A program made the translations under genes and the position numbers. This document shows, in pieces, positions 48,047 through 59,488 of a stretch of 64,000 nucleotides of DNA. Positions within the stretch are counted from its first letter, which is position 1. Every line of letters begins with the position of its first letter. The DNA comes from Nyssa sinensis (taxonomy: Eukaryota; Streptophyta; Magnoliopsida; Cornales; Nyssaceae): positions 29,541,723-29,605,722 of the forward strand of contig CM018050.1 of assembly GCA_008638375.1 (NCBI GenBank), read 5' to 3'. The notes under the pieces are model-generated. The model did not search any database, was not told where the DNA came from, and saw nothing but the letters and a program-made list of their open reading frames with translations.

Positions 48047-51000
48047 TGTAATACCCTAACCCAGATGTAACCAAATAAGTCATGTAACCCGAGCCGTTGG
48101 GCTTCCTATTTAATGTTAAATAAAATGGTTGGGTTGAAAATTTTAAAGTTTGGAAGTTCGGATAATTCCCGGGCGATGCCCTAGCAATCGCGAACAAAAA
48201 AAAAAAAGAATACATATATATATATATAAATAGAAAAAAGAAATTAGAATGAGTTGAATAAAATAAACTAAAGTAAAATAAATATAGGAAAAGAAAATAT
48301 AAATAAGAAAAATCAATAATAAAGAAAGTTAAAACTTTTATTTAAAATATGTCTATATATATATATATATACTTGTAATATGTATTTGTGTAGGTGTGTA
48401 AAGCAGGTTGCGTATGTGCATTGTTGTACATGTGTATATGATTATGTGTATACAATTGTTACAAATGCATAAGGGATGAGGGAGGGGCATTAGAGTTTAA
48501 ATTCAAAAGAAAAGATAATGTGATTAGGGCGTTGCAGAGGGGATAAGAATAGGGTGAGAGAATTGTGCGGCGCTAGAGTTGAGAGAAGAAACAGATATAT
48601 GTGATCATCCGTGAGTCTATAGGAAGCTAACAAAAAAAAAAAAAAAAGAGAGATTGAACAGTGGGAAGGAGATCAGGTTGAGGCTGCGAGATTCAGTAGG
48701 TAGAGCAGGCGCGATCCAGGAAGAGATACCAAGGGGAACTCACGAACTAAGTAAGTGGGTCGTTCTGTTTTATTTTATTTATTTATTTATTTTAAAGAGC
48801 ATGCATGATAGATTTGAACGTAGGAACATAACCAGCATGAACCTAGGAATTTATGGCAGAAAGAATCAATGGAAATGGTTGAAAGATAAGGGAAACCGAG
48901 GCTGTTGCAGGTTTCCATGATAGAAACGGGTTTACGATTCTTAGTGCATGAAGCCTAGTTTAAATCATAGGGGATTAATCCTATTAAGTGCAGAAATTGA
49001 GTGGGAGGTAAATGAGCCGAAACCATGAAGGAACATGTGTGGAAAAGAGGAAAAATTCCTCCCGTCGAAACTGCGTGTTGGCCAGAAACGGCCATTGTGT
49101 TGGCCTTATTCACAGCCAAAATGCCCCCCAACTGTATTTTGGAAGTTGAAGATGAGTTACCCGTGACCTATAGTTCGAACCCCATTGGAAAAACTCGAGG
49201 AAAGTGTCGCCAGCGAGTCACCGTCGCTGGGAGTGACAATCGGAAATGGAGAAGAAGCCACTGTTGGCTTTCAGTGTGGGGCGCAAGCCTGATTGGGCCG
49301 TTTTTGAATTGGGCCAAATTGGGTTGGGTCTGACCCGACCTAACGCCTGTTACTAACCGACATTGTAAATTGGTGTGGTGTTTTTTTTTAAATGGGAACT
49401 TGGAAGGCTGTTTGGTTGTGGGGATTGAGAACCAATTGGGAATTAAATTAGAAAGGGATAGCTTACCCCTGCTTTGGTGGTATTTGCTATTTGGTTTGGA
49501 GTATTAGAAGAAAAAAAAGATATTGCAAAGACTGTCGTCCCTGCGGCTTGAACTGACGATGTGGAAAGGAAACCTTAAGGAATGGATGACTGTACCACTG
49601 AGGCACACGCGACCTTAACTCACCAAATAAATATATATTATGTAAATAATTAAGTAATAAATAAATTAAATAAATAAATTATATTTCAATAATTAAAGGA
49701 ATTAAAACGTAGTCCAAAATAAATGAATAAATAGTGTAACCTTAATGTGTCGAACCTTCTTGACCCAATGGTGAGGTCTGTTTTACAAGATGAAGTCCCA
49801 AAAAATTAAGTACCCGTAGAAATACCAAAATGACCAAAATACCCCTAAGTCAAATGTGAGTCAAACGGACTTCGATTGAGGTGAGTAAATAGTGGATTTT
49901 TATTATTTCAAACCTACTGGACTCAACTGTGAAGTCCGAATTATGAAAACAGAACCCGAAAAGTAGAGGCATACAAATGACCATTTTGCCCATGGATAAA
50001 TTAGTTTAATTTAGAGATCGTGAAAGCTTAAATTAGTAAAGAGATACTTAAAGTAGTGAGGAGTTCAAATTGATAAATGGCATTAAAACTAAAACATGTT
50101 TACTGATATATATATATATAGGAGATTCGAAAGGAAAAGGAAAGGACACAGGATACTAAGACGCGTTAAAAAGGTAAGTGAATTTCTATCTCTTATACGT
50201 GGTTCCCAAGCCACAATCTTTCCATTACTGCCAAGCTTGTACTCATGTATATATGTTCATTGTTACTGTTTCCACCATGGATATTGTTCTATCTTATGGT
50301 TGAGGAGTTATTGTATGTCAATACCTTGATACGATTTTGTGTATTTCCTTAATGCTCGAATACTGAACAATATATGACACACGTTGTTGAGAATCTCTAG
50401 AGGATGGTGGTATGTCCGTGCTCTAGGTTTGAATCTTTGAAGGTGGCTTAGAGCTGAGGAGGATGGCGGTACGTCCGCGCTCCAATAGGCATGGGCTGGT
50501 TACACTAAAGGGGGAAAATATGAAAACTTGAGGCTGAATTAAAAATGAGGATGGCGGTACGTCCGCGCTCATAGTTGGTGGTTATGCCTTACTATTTATT
50601 GGCCATTATGGCATCATATTGCTTACTGAAATTACTTCCATGACTGGCTATCATGTTCATCTATGATCCTATATGTTCTATGATTACTCTAACCTGTATT
50701 TGAGATAGGCGTTTACTTACTGAGTTTGTAGCTCACCCCTTACTAAATTTTTCAGATGAGAATGCTACAGAACCACAATAGGAGGTCAAGAGCATAGGAA
50801 GATAATTGAGGAGCATAGTAGAATGATATAGTCTCTCCCATGTACTCACCACCTAAAAGTGGTTATGTTTAGACTGTTGCTAGTTTTATTTCCAGACTTT
50901 GAATAATAATTGTAATAAGGCTTCTGCACTTTATTGATTATGTTACATTATTTATTGTGATCATTAATGTTAAGAATAAGAAAGGTAGGGAGGCCATTGG

Positions 51001-51050
51001 GCCGGCCCCGCGACACGAGATCCACATAGGGTGGGCTTCGGGTCGTGACA
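48047..51050 (+). mobile_element. Solo LTR-2 (Tekay/Del-related, distinct subfamily)
   Basis: A 3004-bp TGTAATACCC...GGTCGTGACA sequence is flanked by a perfect 5-bp duplication GATAC (48042-48046 and 51051-51055). Parts resemble the gypsy LTRs, such as the block with GTCAAACGGACTTCGATT and AATAGTGGATTTTTATTATT (compare 29587-29635). Overall it is diverged, so it belongs to a related family. It has no internal region. It interrupts copia-C between the catalytic YVDD and the C-terminal reverse transcriptase. Confidence 0.88.
50402..50570 (+). repeat. Three copies of a 22-bp GC-rich motif in solo LTR-2
   Basis: GGATGGCGGTACGTCCGCGC plus TC occurs at 50461-50482 and 50549-50570, and with four changes at 50402-50423. 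The centre GCGG-TACGT-CCGC can form a short hairpin. It stands out from the AT-rich surroundings. Confidence 0.8.
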
Positions 51051-51760
51051 GATACCCTATTGGGATTTGGCCACTTCAATGCCAAGGAAATATCTCAACT
51101 TGCCAAGATCTTTGATAAAAAAACGGTGCTGCAAAAAATTTTTGACACGCTGAATGGCCGAAACATCATTGCTTGAAATGATAATGTCATCAACATAGAC
51201 CAAAACGAATGTCAAGGAATCACCTTATTTGAGAGTGAATAGAGAATAGTCTGCCTATGATTGAGAAAAAACCCACATCCAATAAAGCCGAAGAAAATTT
51301 AGCAAACCATTGTCTAGAGGCCTGTTTTAAATCGTAAATGGATTTGTGTAAATAGCAAACCCTTGTCTCCCCCTTTCGAGCAAAGCCAGGTGGAAGCACC
51401 ATATAAACTTCTTCATCTAAATCGCCTTGCAGGAAGGCATTATTTACATCCAATTGATGGAGAGACCATCCTTTAATAGCAGCAAGAGAGAGAAGAGCAC
51501 GCACTGTGACATGCTTAGCTACAGGGGCAAAAGTCTCATGATAATCCAAGCCTTCAACTTGGGTGAAACCCTTAGTGACCAATCGGGCCTTGTAGCGTTC
51601 AATGGTACCATCGGAGTGATATTTGATTCTGTAAACCCATTTACAACCAATGGGCTTTTTGTGTGAAAGAAGGGGAACAAAGCTCCATGTTTTATTTTTT
51701 TCAAGGGTAGTGATCTCATTTTCCATAGCTTCTCTCTAATGTGAAATTTTAACAGCTTGA
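51051..51760 (-). pseudogene. Copia-C reverse transcriptase N-terminal part
   Basis: Minus-strand motifs are [80 protein letters not shown] and [13 protein letters not shown]. After a frame change, catalytic VYVDDIIIS lies near 51205-51180. The family consensus at the Asp-Val-x-Asn-Ala-Phe-Leu motif is kept. The coding sequence then meets solo LTR-2. Confidence 0.8.
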
Positions 51761-53330
51761 GAAAAGGTACAAGGCTCATCGGTGGATGAAATGGCAGAAA
51801 GAAAGCTTTTATGGCCAACAGAAAAATTAGAGAAAGAAAAATAATGATGAAAGGGATAGGGAGTACCTTTCAACGAAGAGTCCGAAGGGAGAGAGGAGGC
51901 ACCATGAGTGGCACTAGAACAAAGAGGGTATCAACATGGCCATTCAGAACAAGTGGAGATGGATGAGGAGAAAAATTGAAATTCCCATTATCATGCACTC
52001 GCAAAGGAATTAAGGTGGAAGGGGCTGCAGAAGACCGAGGAACATCACGAAATGGAAAAATACCTTCATGAAAAACGACATCACAAGATGTATAAATAGA
52101 GTGCGACTTAATGTCACAAATGTGATAACCCTTATGCCTATAAGGATAGCCAATGAATATTCCAGGTTTAACACGTTAATCAAACTTATGATTAATGTTG
52201 GCATTGCGAGCATAACACAAGCTGCCAAAAACACGCAAATGGGAATAACTTAGCTTGGAGTTAAACAAAATTTCATGAAGGGATTCTCCAGACAATAGTG
52301 AGGAAGGCATTTTGTTAATGAGATAAACTGCCGTAAGAACACATTCACCTCAAAACTTGAGTGGTAAGTTTGCTTGAAAATGGAGAGCACGTGCCACTTC
52401 AAGAATGTGACGGTGCTTACGTTCGACTACGCCATTTTGTTGTGACGTTCCAACACAACTTTGTTGGTGAATTATGCCATGGAAAATGAAGAAAGTTTGC
52501 ATATCACTAGAAAAGAATTCTGAACCATTATCAAATTGTATTTTTTGTATTGGGGGAAATAAAATGGCACCATCACCATAGGAGAGGGAATCAACTTGTG
52601 AATGAAATTGAGTTTTGACCAAAGCAAAGAAAGATTGTAACATATTTTTTGTTTCAGATTTCACACGCATAAGATAAACCCAAGTGCATCTAAAAAATTC
52701 ATCAACAATGGTAAAAAAATAACGACATTCATTCAAAGAAGGTTGCAAAAAATGGCCCCAAATATCACAATGTATCAATTGAAAGTTTTTACTAGTAGCA
52801 ATTAAACTAGAAGAAAATGGCAATCGCCTCTGTTTAGCTTGAGGACAAATGTCACAAAAATGATGTTTTGATGTTGACATGAAAGGAAAATCTTTAACCA
52901 AATTATTTAAAGAACCAAAAGAAAAATGGCCTAGCCTCTAATGCCAAAGATCAAAAAAGGAAGGTGCGACAACCGCCAAAGCAGTTGATATGGCCTGATA
53001 ATAATAGAGCCCCTCATGGAGATTCCTTTGTCCAATCGTCTTCCTCGTTGATAGGTTCTGAAAGGAACAAGAAGTGGAAGTAAACATGACTGTACAATGA
53101 CTAGATTTCACAAGTTGGCTCACAAACAGCAAATTGTATTTGAATGATGGAATATGGAAGACATTCTCTAGTGTTAATGTGGGTAAGAGTTTAATTGTGC
53201 CAATGTGGGCAATGCGAGAAGTAGAACCATCAGGCAATTGAACAACAGATTGAGTAGGACATGAGTTATAGGAAGAAAACAAAGTTAAAGATGAACACAT
53301 ATGATTGGTAGCTCCTGTATCAATAATCCA
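51761..53330 (-). pseudogene. Copia-C protease and integrase
   Basis: Protease near 53325-53290: WIIDTGATNHMCSS with an intact DTG. Later HIPSFKYNLLFVSQLVKS is the typical pre-integrase lead. The HHCC region has an in-frame stop between LWH and [13 protein letters not shown], then [12 protein letters not shown]. The integrase core shows HCDIWGHF (Asp), [11 protein letters not shown] (Asp) and [16 protein letters not shown] (Glu), so the triad is readable. The C-terminal part FGSLCYARNANINHKFD and IFIGYPYRHKGYHIC is in 52235-52110. A few stops prevent function. Confidence 0.8.
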
Positions 53331-54140
53331 AACAGAGTGTGATGGAATGGAAGACCAATACTTGCTAAATGAGAGCTAGGATTGATGTTACCTAAGGAGA
53401 GCATTGTTAGCAACTTTCCATACTGCTCTTGAGTTATAACAAAAGGAGCCACCTTGTTCCCTGATTTACTTAAAGAATTTGAAGAGTTTGAACGCTTGGG
53501 AGGATACCTAATAATTTTAAAACATCGTTCCTTGGAGTGGCCATCTCGCCTATAATGATCATAATGATATTTAGGCTTGCGATTAGAAGAACTTGGACGA
53601 TTTTCACCACTAGGACTTAGGCGATTGCTGCCAGCAACAATCCGATTAGGATAGAAGTTGTTTGGTTTCGCTGTAGTATTGAGCGCAGCAGCATCTGGCA
53701 CATGGGTCGATAGAGAATGTATCTCTTGTTGTATGTTTTTCTTTTTGTCAAACAAGAGAATACGTCTTTGCGGCACTCGGGAAAGGCCCCATCAATAAGA
53801 TTTGGCTACGAATGGCTGCAAATCGGTCATGGAGACCTTGTAAAAATTTCATCGCTCGATCTTGTTGAAGACGTTCAAAAAAAATCTTCGCACTCCCACA
53901 AGTACATGGTTGGAAAACATGGAGTGAATTCAATTCGTCCCAAAGGGAATTGAGTTTCGTGAAATAAGCCAAAACTGACGAATCATCTTGTTTGAGCGAA
54001 GATACGGATTGCTTGAGTTGGTAAATCTTAGGTGCACTAGATTGCGAAAAACGTTCGGAAAAATCATTCCATATAGCTCTCGCAGTGTCAGCATATAAAA
54101 TACTACTTCGAATGTCATCGGAGACGGAGTTCAAATCCAT
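53331..54140 (-). pseudogene. Copia-C Gag
   Basis: Minus strand from about 54140: MDLNSVSDDIRSSILYADTA, WNDFSERFSQSSAPKIYQL, YFTKLNSLWDELNSL and FLQGLHDRFAAIRSQILLM, which is a copia Gag (UBN2/retrotran_gag_3 type). The zinc knuckle reads YHYDHYRRDGHSKERCF: the first two cysteines of C-x2-C are replaced by Tyr and Asp. A frame change lies near 53776. The normal N-terminus (about 80-100 residues) is missing, and unrelated T-rich sequence begins beyond 54150. Confidence 0.75.
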
Positions 54141-55522
54141 GATCCAATTAGATCATTTCTCGTTCGTCGCGTTATAGATTAGTAATGTTTTTGTTCTTTT
54201 GATCTTAAAATTGCTTTAGTTTTAGGTTTGTTTTTATTGTTTATCGGTTTGATTTCACGGTGATTTCTCTCCAGTCATTTAAATTTGGTTTAAATTTTTT
54301 TTTTTGTCATTAAATCAGTTTGTTTCATATAAATTCATTGTAACATTTTCAGATCAGGTGATTTTATTATAAAATTCAGTTGATGTGTCTAAAATTTTAG
54401 TCATTAGTCGATTTTGAGACTCTAGGTCATTGATTTTTTCTGTGTTGAGTGGCTGTTTTTATCAACTGTGATAAATTTATATCTTTGTTTTGATTAATTT
54501 AATCGTTATATTACTTTAATTCCATTAAAATCTTTATTTTTACAGATCAGTATAAGTTCGTTTGGATAGTATAATCCAGTTGATGTTGTTCGCCTACACA
54601 CCTAAAGTTAGGATTTGTGATTTTTGGTTGTTAGTTTTGAATCATATTTGGCCCAAACTGCTTTAGATTTAATTAGATGCTGTATATGATGGAATAGTTT
54701 GGTCTTAATACTGGATTCTTTTAAGGAGTAATTCTTCTAAAATTGTTCTCTCGGACTCTTCCTCTATTGTAATTTAAGATGACTAATACTGTATTGAGCC
54801 TTAGGCATCAGGTAGATAGATATGAATACATTAGCCAAAACTACGAAATCATCTTTTTGATGGCTGTATTTAAAATAAAGAAATTATTATTTTTGACAAT
54901 GAAAACTTGGCTCAACTAAGCTAAGTAGTTGTATCAGGCTCAATTGATTGCAATATTTCTGTTTTTTGGGTCAGAGCAACTGAGAAAGCAAATGTAAATG
55001 AATTGTCATATCTTGGGAAATAGAACAATCCAATAAGGACCATGATTAAGCTAAATGTAAGCTACCATGTTTAAGTGATAAGGAAATTATAGGCATGTCA
55101 AAATTTTTTGAAAAATATATATGAGGAGATACACAAGTCTGGTGTACTTCATCTACGATATCAAAACAAGAAGTTGCAGCACTTCAATAACAGTTAATGT
55201 CCACTGTCCACTGGTTTACTTGTGTTATATTCAAACACTGACTTATTCAACCAAGACTTTGCATCACATTTGCCGTTTCTATCAGTTCATATAATAAATT
55301 CTGTATTTATTGTTAGGTGTTAAGAGTTACAAAATGTGTATTGTTAGGTGTTAAGAGTGACTTAAATACCTTACTACTGCTATTTGTATGAGACCTCTTA
55401 GTATGAGGGCAGTGGCCATTTAATTAGTGCACTGATGGAAATGAGTTAACTATTATAGCACACTTCTTCATAAGTTTTTCCTTTGCTTTGTGCTAATATA
55501 TGTTCTCCATGCATTTATGCTT
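54141..55522. other. T-rich sequence, nothing recognised
   Basis: Intron-like T-rich non-coding sequence between copia-C and the TRIM-like element. No ORF or element end was supported. Confidence 0.5.
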
Positions 55523-55527
55523 TTACT

Positions 55528-56065
55528 TGAAGAAATAAAGAAGTGGCAGTGAAGTGGACCAGGGCTGACGTGGCAGCGCAAGGATGAGCCTGGCACATGG
55601 GGCTGCACGTGGGCGGCACAACAGAATTTCAGGAGGCGCGTGGCAGCTCCGATGGAGGTGATCTTGGCGGCGTTGGACTCCTCTCTGAATGGGCTGTCCA
55701 ATGGTGGTGGTACCTTTGTGAGATGATGACCGGAATAGTGCAAAATTGAGGAAGGTAGAGAGGAGTGGCGGTGCGTGGCAGTGCGTGGCGGCTCGTGAGG
55801 TAAGATACCGTCACAAGGAAGAGCACCAAAAATTTGCCGGAAGAGCGGCGGAAAGAAGAAAAAAAATAAGACTACAGGCCACAAGTTTGTGGCTCTGATA
55901 CCATGAAGAAATAAAGAAGAGAAAAGAATTTGTATATATTTCTGTATATTTAAAACTGTATAATATAAGGTCTATTTATAGGTACAATATGAGAATACAA
56001 TGTGAAAGTACATACGATGTGAAACAATGTAGAAATAGAGTTTATGAGTGTTCAATATTTTAACA
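55528..56065 (-). mobile_element. TRIM-like LTR element with a 16-bp remnant 3' LTR
   Basis: On the minus strand a 162-bp LTR (56065-55904) runs TGTTAAAATATTGAAC...TTCTTTATTTCTTCA, with TATAAATAG inside. A perfect 12-base initiator-Met primer site TGGTATCAGAGC (55903-55892) follows, then a GC-rich leader of about 350 bp. The last 16 bases of the element (55543-55528) repeat the LTR 3' end CTTCTTTATTTCTTCA. The whole is flanked by a perfect 5-bp duplication TTACT (55523-55527 and 56066-56070). So it is a bounded 538-bp insertion without gag-pol, whose 3' LTR is nearly gone. The leader has a 138-codon open frame (55884-55468) rich in Pro, His and Ser that runs past the element edge; I do not regard it as a gene. 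Confidence 0.75.
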
Positions 56066-56527
56066 TTACTTATGATATTCATAATTATCCTGGAGGTAAG
56101 CATAAGTTTTATTGCAACAATGTGTTGCGGTCACAGCATGCGTCATCCTTGCTTCAATATATGGTGATTATTGTTTTCACATTTTGGATTTTTAAGTTTA
56201 TTTCAATATATGCAATTGTGGTCAAACTACGGGACAGAACATTGTATAGAAACAGTTCCTTTCTCCAACTCATTTGGACATTCACAAAAAAACAGAGATT
56301 GTTTAGTGCTTGAAATTTGAAGTGTTTGTTCATCAACTCATTTATGCATTCTATTTCCAAGAAATATTTATCAGTAAAAGAATTCACTTATTTGCATCAT
56401 TCACATTGTTCAGCTTTTAGTTTTTATTATTTTATTTTTTACCTTCTTAGGTGACTGGGTTTCAAATCTTTTGAGGATAGGAAAAAGGATGCCTGGGGGA
56501 AAGAATGGAGAGGGAAAACAGAAAGCA

Positions 56528-56614
56528 AGAGATCATTCTAATGGAGGAAGAAACCTAGAGATCATTCTAATGGAGGGAGAAACCTAGAGATCATTCTAAT
56601 GGAGGGAGAAACCT
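56528..56614 (+). repeat. Minisatellite, 29-bp unit x3
   Basis: AGAGATCATTCTAATGGAGG plus GAGAAACCT repeats three times with period 29 and at most one change per unit. Confidence 0.92.
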
Positions 56615-57068
56615 ATCGGACAAAACTAGAGTCTTCTAGGAAAATGATGCTTTCACTGATTCATGCAAGCAACAGGTTATTAAGAAAATCCCTCATGGGA
56701 TTTCAAATGACTCTTTTACTGCATAATTTCAAAATTTCCTCAATTTCCGTACAAAACATGGATTGGGAATTTGGCACTCAAATCAGAATCCATTTCTCCC
56801 AAATCCATGAATCCAAATGCAACATAAGACTTAGTTGAGTTCATTTTCACTCTCAGCTTCCTACAACTAGGCTACCATGCTCCTTTGGGGCCATAACAAT
56901 TAAAAATCTGCAGTAGCACAATATTGAAAGAAACAAGACTAGTGACCCCAATAGGTACATATTGAAAGTCTCACAATGTCTAGAGAGGTTTAACTACACA
57001 AAGTTAAATATTTGATATGAGTTATGATACTGCCCAAGTGCCATATTAAATCAACCAACATTCTAATC

Positions 57069-57108
57069 ATTTTATCTATTTATACTCCGGAGTATAAATA
57101 GATAAAAT
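57069..57108. repeat. 40-bp perfect palindrome
   Basis: The two 20-base arms ATTTTATCTATTTATACTCC and its reverse complement meet with no spacer (centre 57088/57089). It would extrude as a cruciform or fold as a hairpin in RNA. It lies just left of the CACTA-like end below. Confidence 0.95.
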
Positions 57109-57129
57109 AACTGCATAAGTTATTTTTCA

Positions 57130-57550
57130 AAAAATGTACAATTTATGCCGACAGTTTATATAGTTGGAAATAATAGTGGGAAATAATGTTTTGCCAACGA
57201 TATTGTTGGTCGGAAATAATCTTTTACCAATGCTATTTACGGTCGGACATATGTTACTATTTCCGACGCATGTATGCGTCGAAAATATGTTACTATTTTC
57301 GACACATACATGCGTAAGAAATATGTTCTATTTCCGACGCATGTATGTTACTATTTTCGACGCATACATGCGTAAGAAATATGTTACTATTTCCGACACC
57401 CCGAGATTTGCATCGATAATCTTTTTCTGATCATTTGAATATCGACCGTTGTGTTCGACGTTTGTTATTGGTCGATAATATTTATTTCGAGGCTAAGTAA
57501 ATTATTTCTGACCACATCTAGAGTCGGAATAAATGCTTTGCCTTGTAGTG
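57130..57550. mobile_element. Probable CACTA-like element end with subterminal repeats
   Basis: The right edge GCCTTGTAGTG is a CACTA-type terminus (reverse complement CACTACAAGGC). Inside are repeated blocks of TTACTATTTCCGACGCATGT and ACATACATGCGTAAGAAATA, with CGACGCATGTATGCGTCG self-complementary. This resembles the subterminal repeats of the larger CACTA copies but with a different motif. I did not find a clear left TIR, so limits are uncertain and it may be a decayed or truncated non-autonomous element. Confidence 0.5.
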
Positions 57551-58977
57551 TATGTCAAATTTTGGAAACATAAATACATTTTAAAAGACAAAAAAATAGA
57601 GATAAAAGGTTTATATGAATAGAAGAATTTTAAAGATATGATTTTTTGTTTTGAAAAAAAATTGTTTACATATGTATATGCAGGGCTTAGTGGTCTTTGA
57701 AGGGTAATATTATAATTTTACAAGATGTTTTAAGGGTATTCTTGTCCTGTTATTACTTTTAAGGGTAAAATTTGTATTTGAAAAAAAAGTATTACTTACG
57801 TCAACTAATTTCGTTAGATTAACTAATGGTCATGAACGTGGCATAAGAGAATCTGTTACAAACACTAAAATCAGAGGGGGACAGCGTTATATCATAAATC
57901 CTAAGAGTAGTTTTCACAATTATCTGAAACTCTAGAAAAGGTAAGTATCATTATTCCATAAATAAATTAAGAAAAGATATGAACATTAACACACTTTTTT
58001 CGATCTATAATATGTGACTTTAAAAAAAGAACATTGACTCTCAAAAATACATAAATAAATATGAGTATCAAGTTCCACTAAATCACTTCGATAAGAAAAA
58101 CAAACATACAATATACTATCTTATTTCCACCCTATTTGAAAATTAAATTTGTCTACTTGACTTGAGATATCAAGACATGAAAATAGAAGCCTTTTAAAAA
58201 CTTTATTGCGTATATTATTTCACTTAACGATAATATATCAATGTAATTATATACTCAGTCTTGTAAAATTAAACTTTATAACTAACATTAAATGCGTTCT
58301 AATTTCTTTTAGTAGAAATAATAGAATAAAACACAAAACTATATGCATTTCACCCGTGAGATATCTCATTACAAAGATTAATGTTACTCAATTAAACTGT
58401 TGAAGAAATGACTTTACAAATTTTAAAAGAAATAATAAAAGAAATAACAATGTATCACTTATGATCTTTATTATTAATTTCTAAAATTTGTAAATGAATT
58501 ACTATATGTTATATTTAATAATAAAAAATATTTTTTAATGATTTGACTAATTTAAATTTTGGTTGAAAAATATTGAACAGGCCACATTTTTTTTTTACTC
58601 AATCTAAGGTTTAGGTAAAAATTAAATTAAAAATTAAAATTAAAAAATGAATCGTAGTTTCTATTCTAATCAAATAGACTTGGAAAGGATTTAAGGACGA
58701 TTAGTTGCAGGCTTTAGGAATTTATGTAGTGATAGGACTCATTTCTCATACAAATCAAAACTTTTCAAGTCATGACTCATTATTCTAATGTACGGTCTAA
58801 TATTAGAAAAAGATAGATCAGGCTAAATACATTCAGTGGCAACTTTAGTAAAATATATAATAAGTAATTGACAAAAAAAAAAAAAAAAGTCATATCATCG
58901 AGACGATTCCGACAACTTTCACTTTTATATATACAATTAATCCTCTTATAATTAAGAGAGAATTACACATGTTTTAT
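57551..58977. other. AT-rich intergenic, nothing recognised
   Basis: Only short, low-complexity open frames are present. Confidence 0.6.
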
Positions 58978-59409
58978 TTAGACGATCAAATAAAAATACA
59001 GAATTAAATAAGAGCTTCTTATGCTACTTATGCCTGACATAGCATCGGAGGCCGACATTGTGAAAATAAAGCAAAAGAGGAGTAAAAAAATAGAAATGAG
59101 AAGAACGAACAAAGTAAACCGAACCTGATATGAGACTTGGTCGGAGAAAGGGCCTTGTACGACGGAGATCTTTTTCACTCTATTTCTCTTAAATGTGCGA
59201 CAGAGCACTTTTTGATGTAATGAAAATGATGAAGGAAAGGGCACACGCATACCCCTTTTACCTTTTATAAAGGGCTGAAGTGGTGAGGGCCCATAATTTT
59301 GAACCGTCTCGGCGATTAAGGAAATGATGGCCTCGAAAGTCCAATCGACGACTAACGCAATAAATACCACATAAACGGCTGTCGCAAAATGCAAAGCGAC
59401 ACGACGCAT
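58978..59409 (-). other. LTR-retrotransposon-like leader fragment, uncertain
   Basis: The minus strand carries CCTTTATAAAAGG (TATA-like, near 59270), then leader-like sequence and a candidate ATG context ACAATGTCGGCC at about 59060. A 143-codon open frame covers the span but shows no family resemblance; its hydrophobic stretch reflects T-rich sequence. It may be the promoter end of a retrotransposon. Low confidence. Confidence 0.3.
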
Positions 59410-59488
59410 GGATATAACATGTGACTCTTCAGAAACCCTCAGCCTCAGTCACACGACGCACTAAACTAAGGCTTGAGGGGGGAGTAGC

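Larger units (their letters stand above)
46953..54140 (-). mobile_element. Copia-C: Ty1-copia element, 5'-truncated, with nested solo LTR
   Basis: On the minus strand the parts run gag (54140), protease, integrase, reverse transcriptase, RNase H, polypurine tract, 3' LTR (47219-46953). This integrase-before-RT order defines Ty1-copia. Long open stretches remain and most catalytic motifs are readable, so it is younger or less decayed than the others. It is split at 48046/51051 by solo LTR-2, and no 5' LTR was found beyond about 54150. Confidence 0.85.

Noticed and set aside
49025..49333. 102-codon plus-strand open frame
   Set aside because: It is inside solo LTR-2, has no family resemblance, and is not needed to explain the sequence.
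55468..55884. 138-codon minus-strand open frame as a host gene
   Set aside because: It starts in the TRIM-like leader and crosses the element edge and target duplication, so it cannot be a conserved gene.
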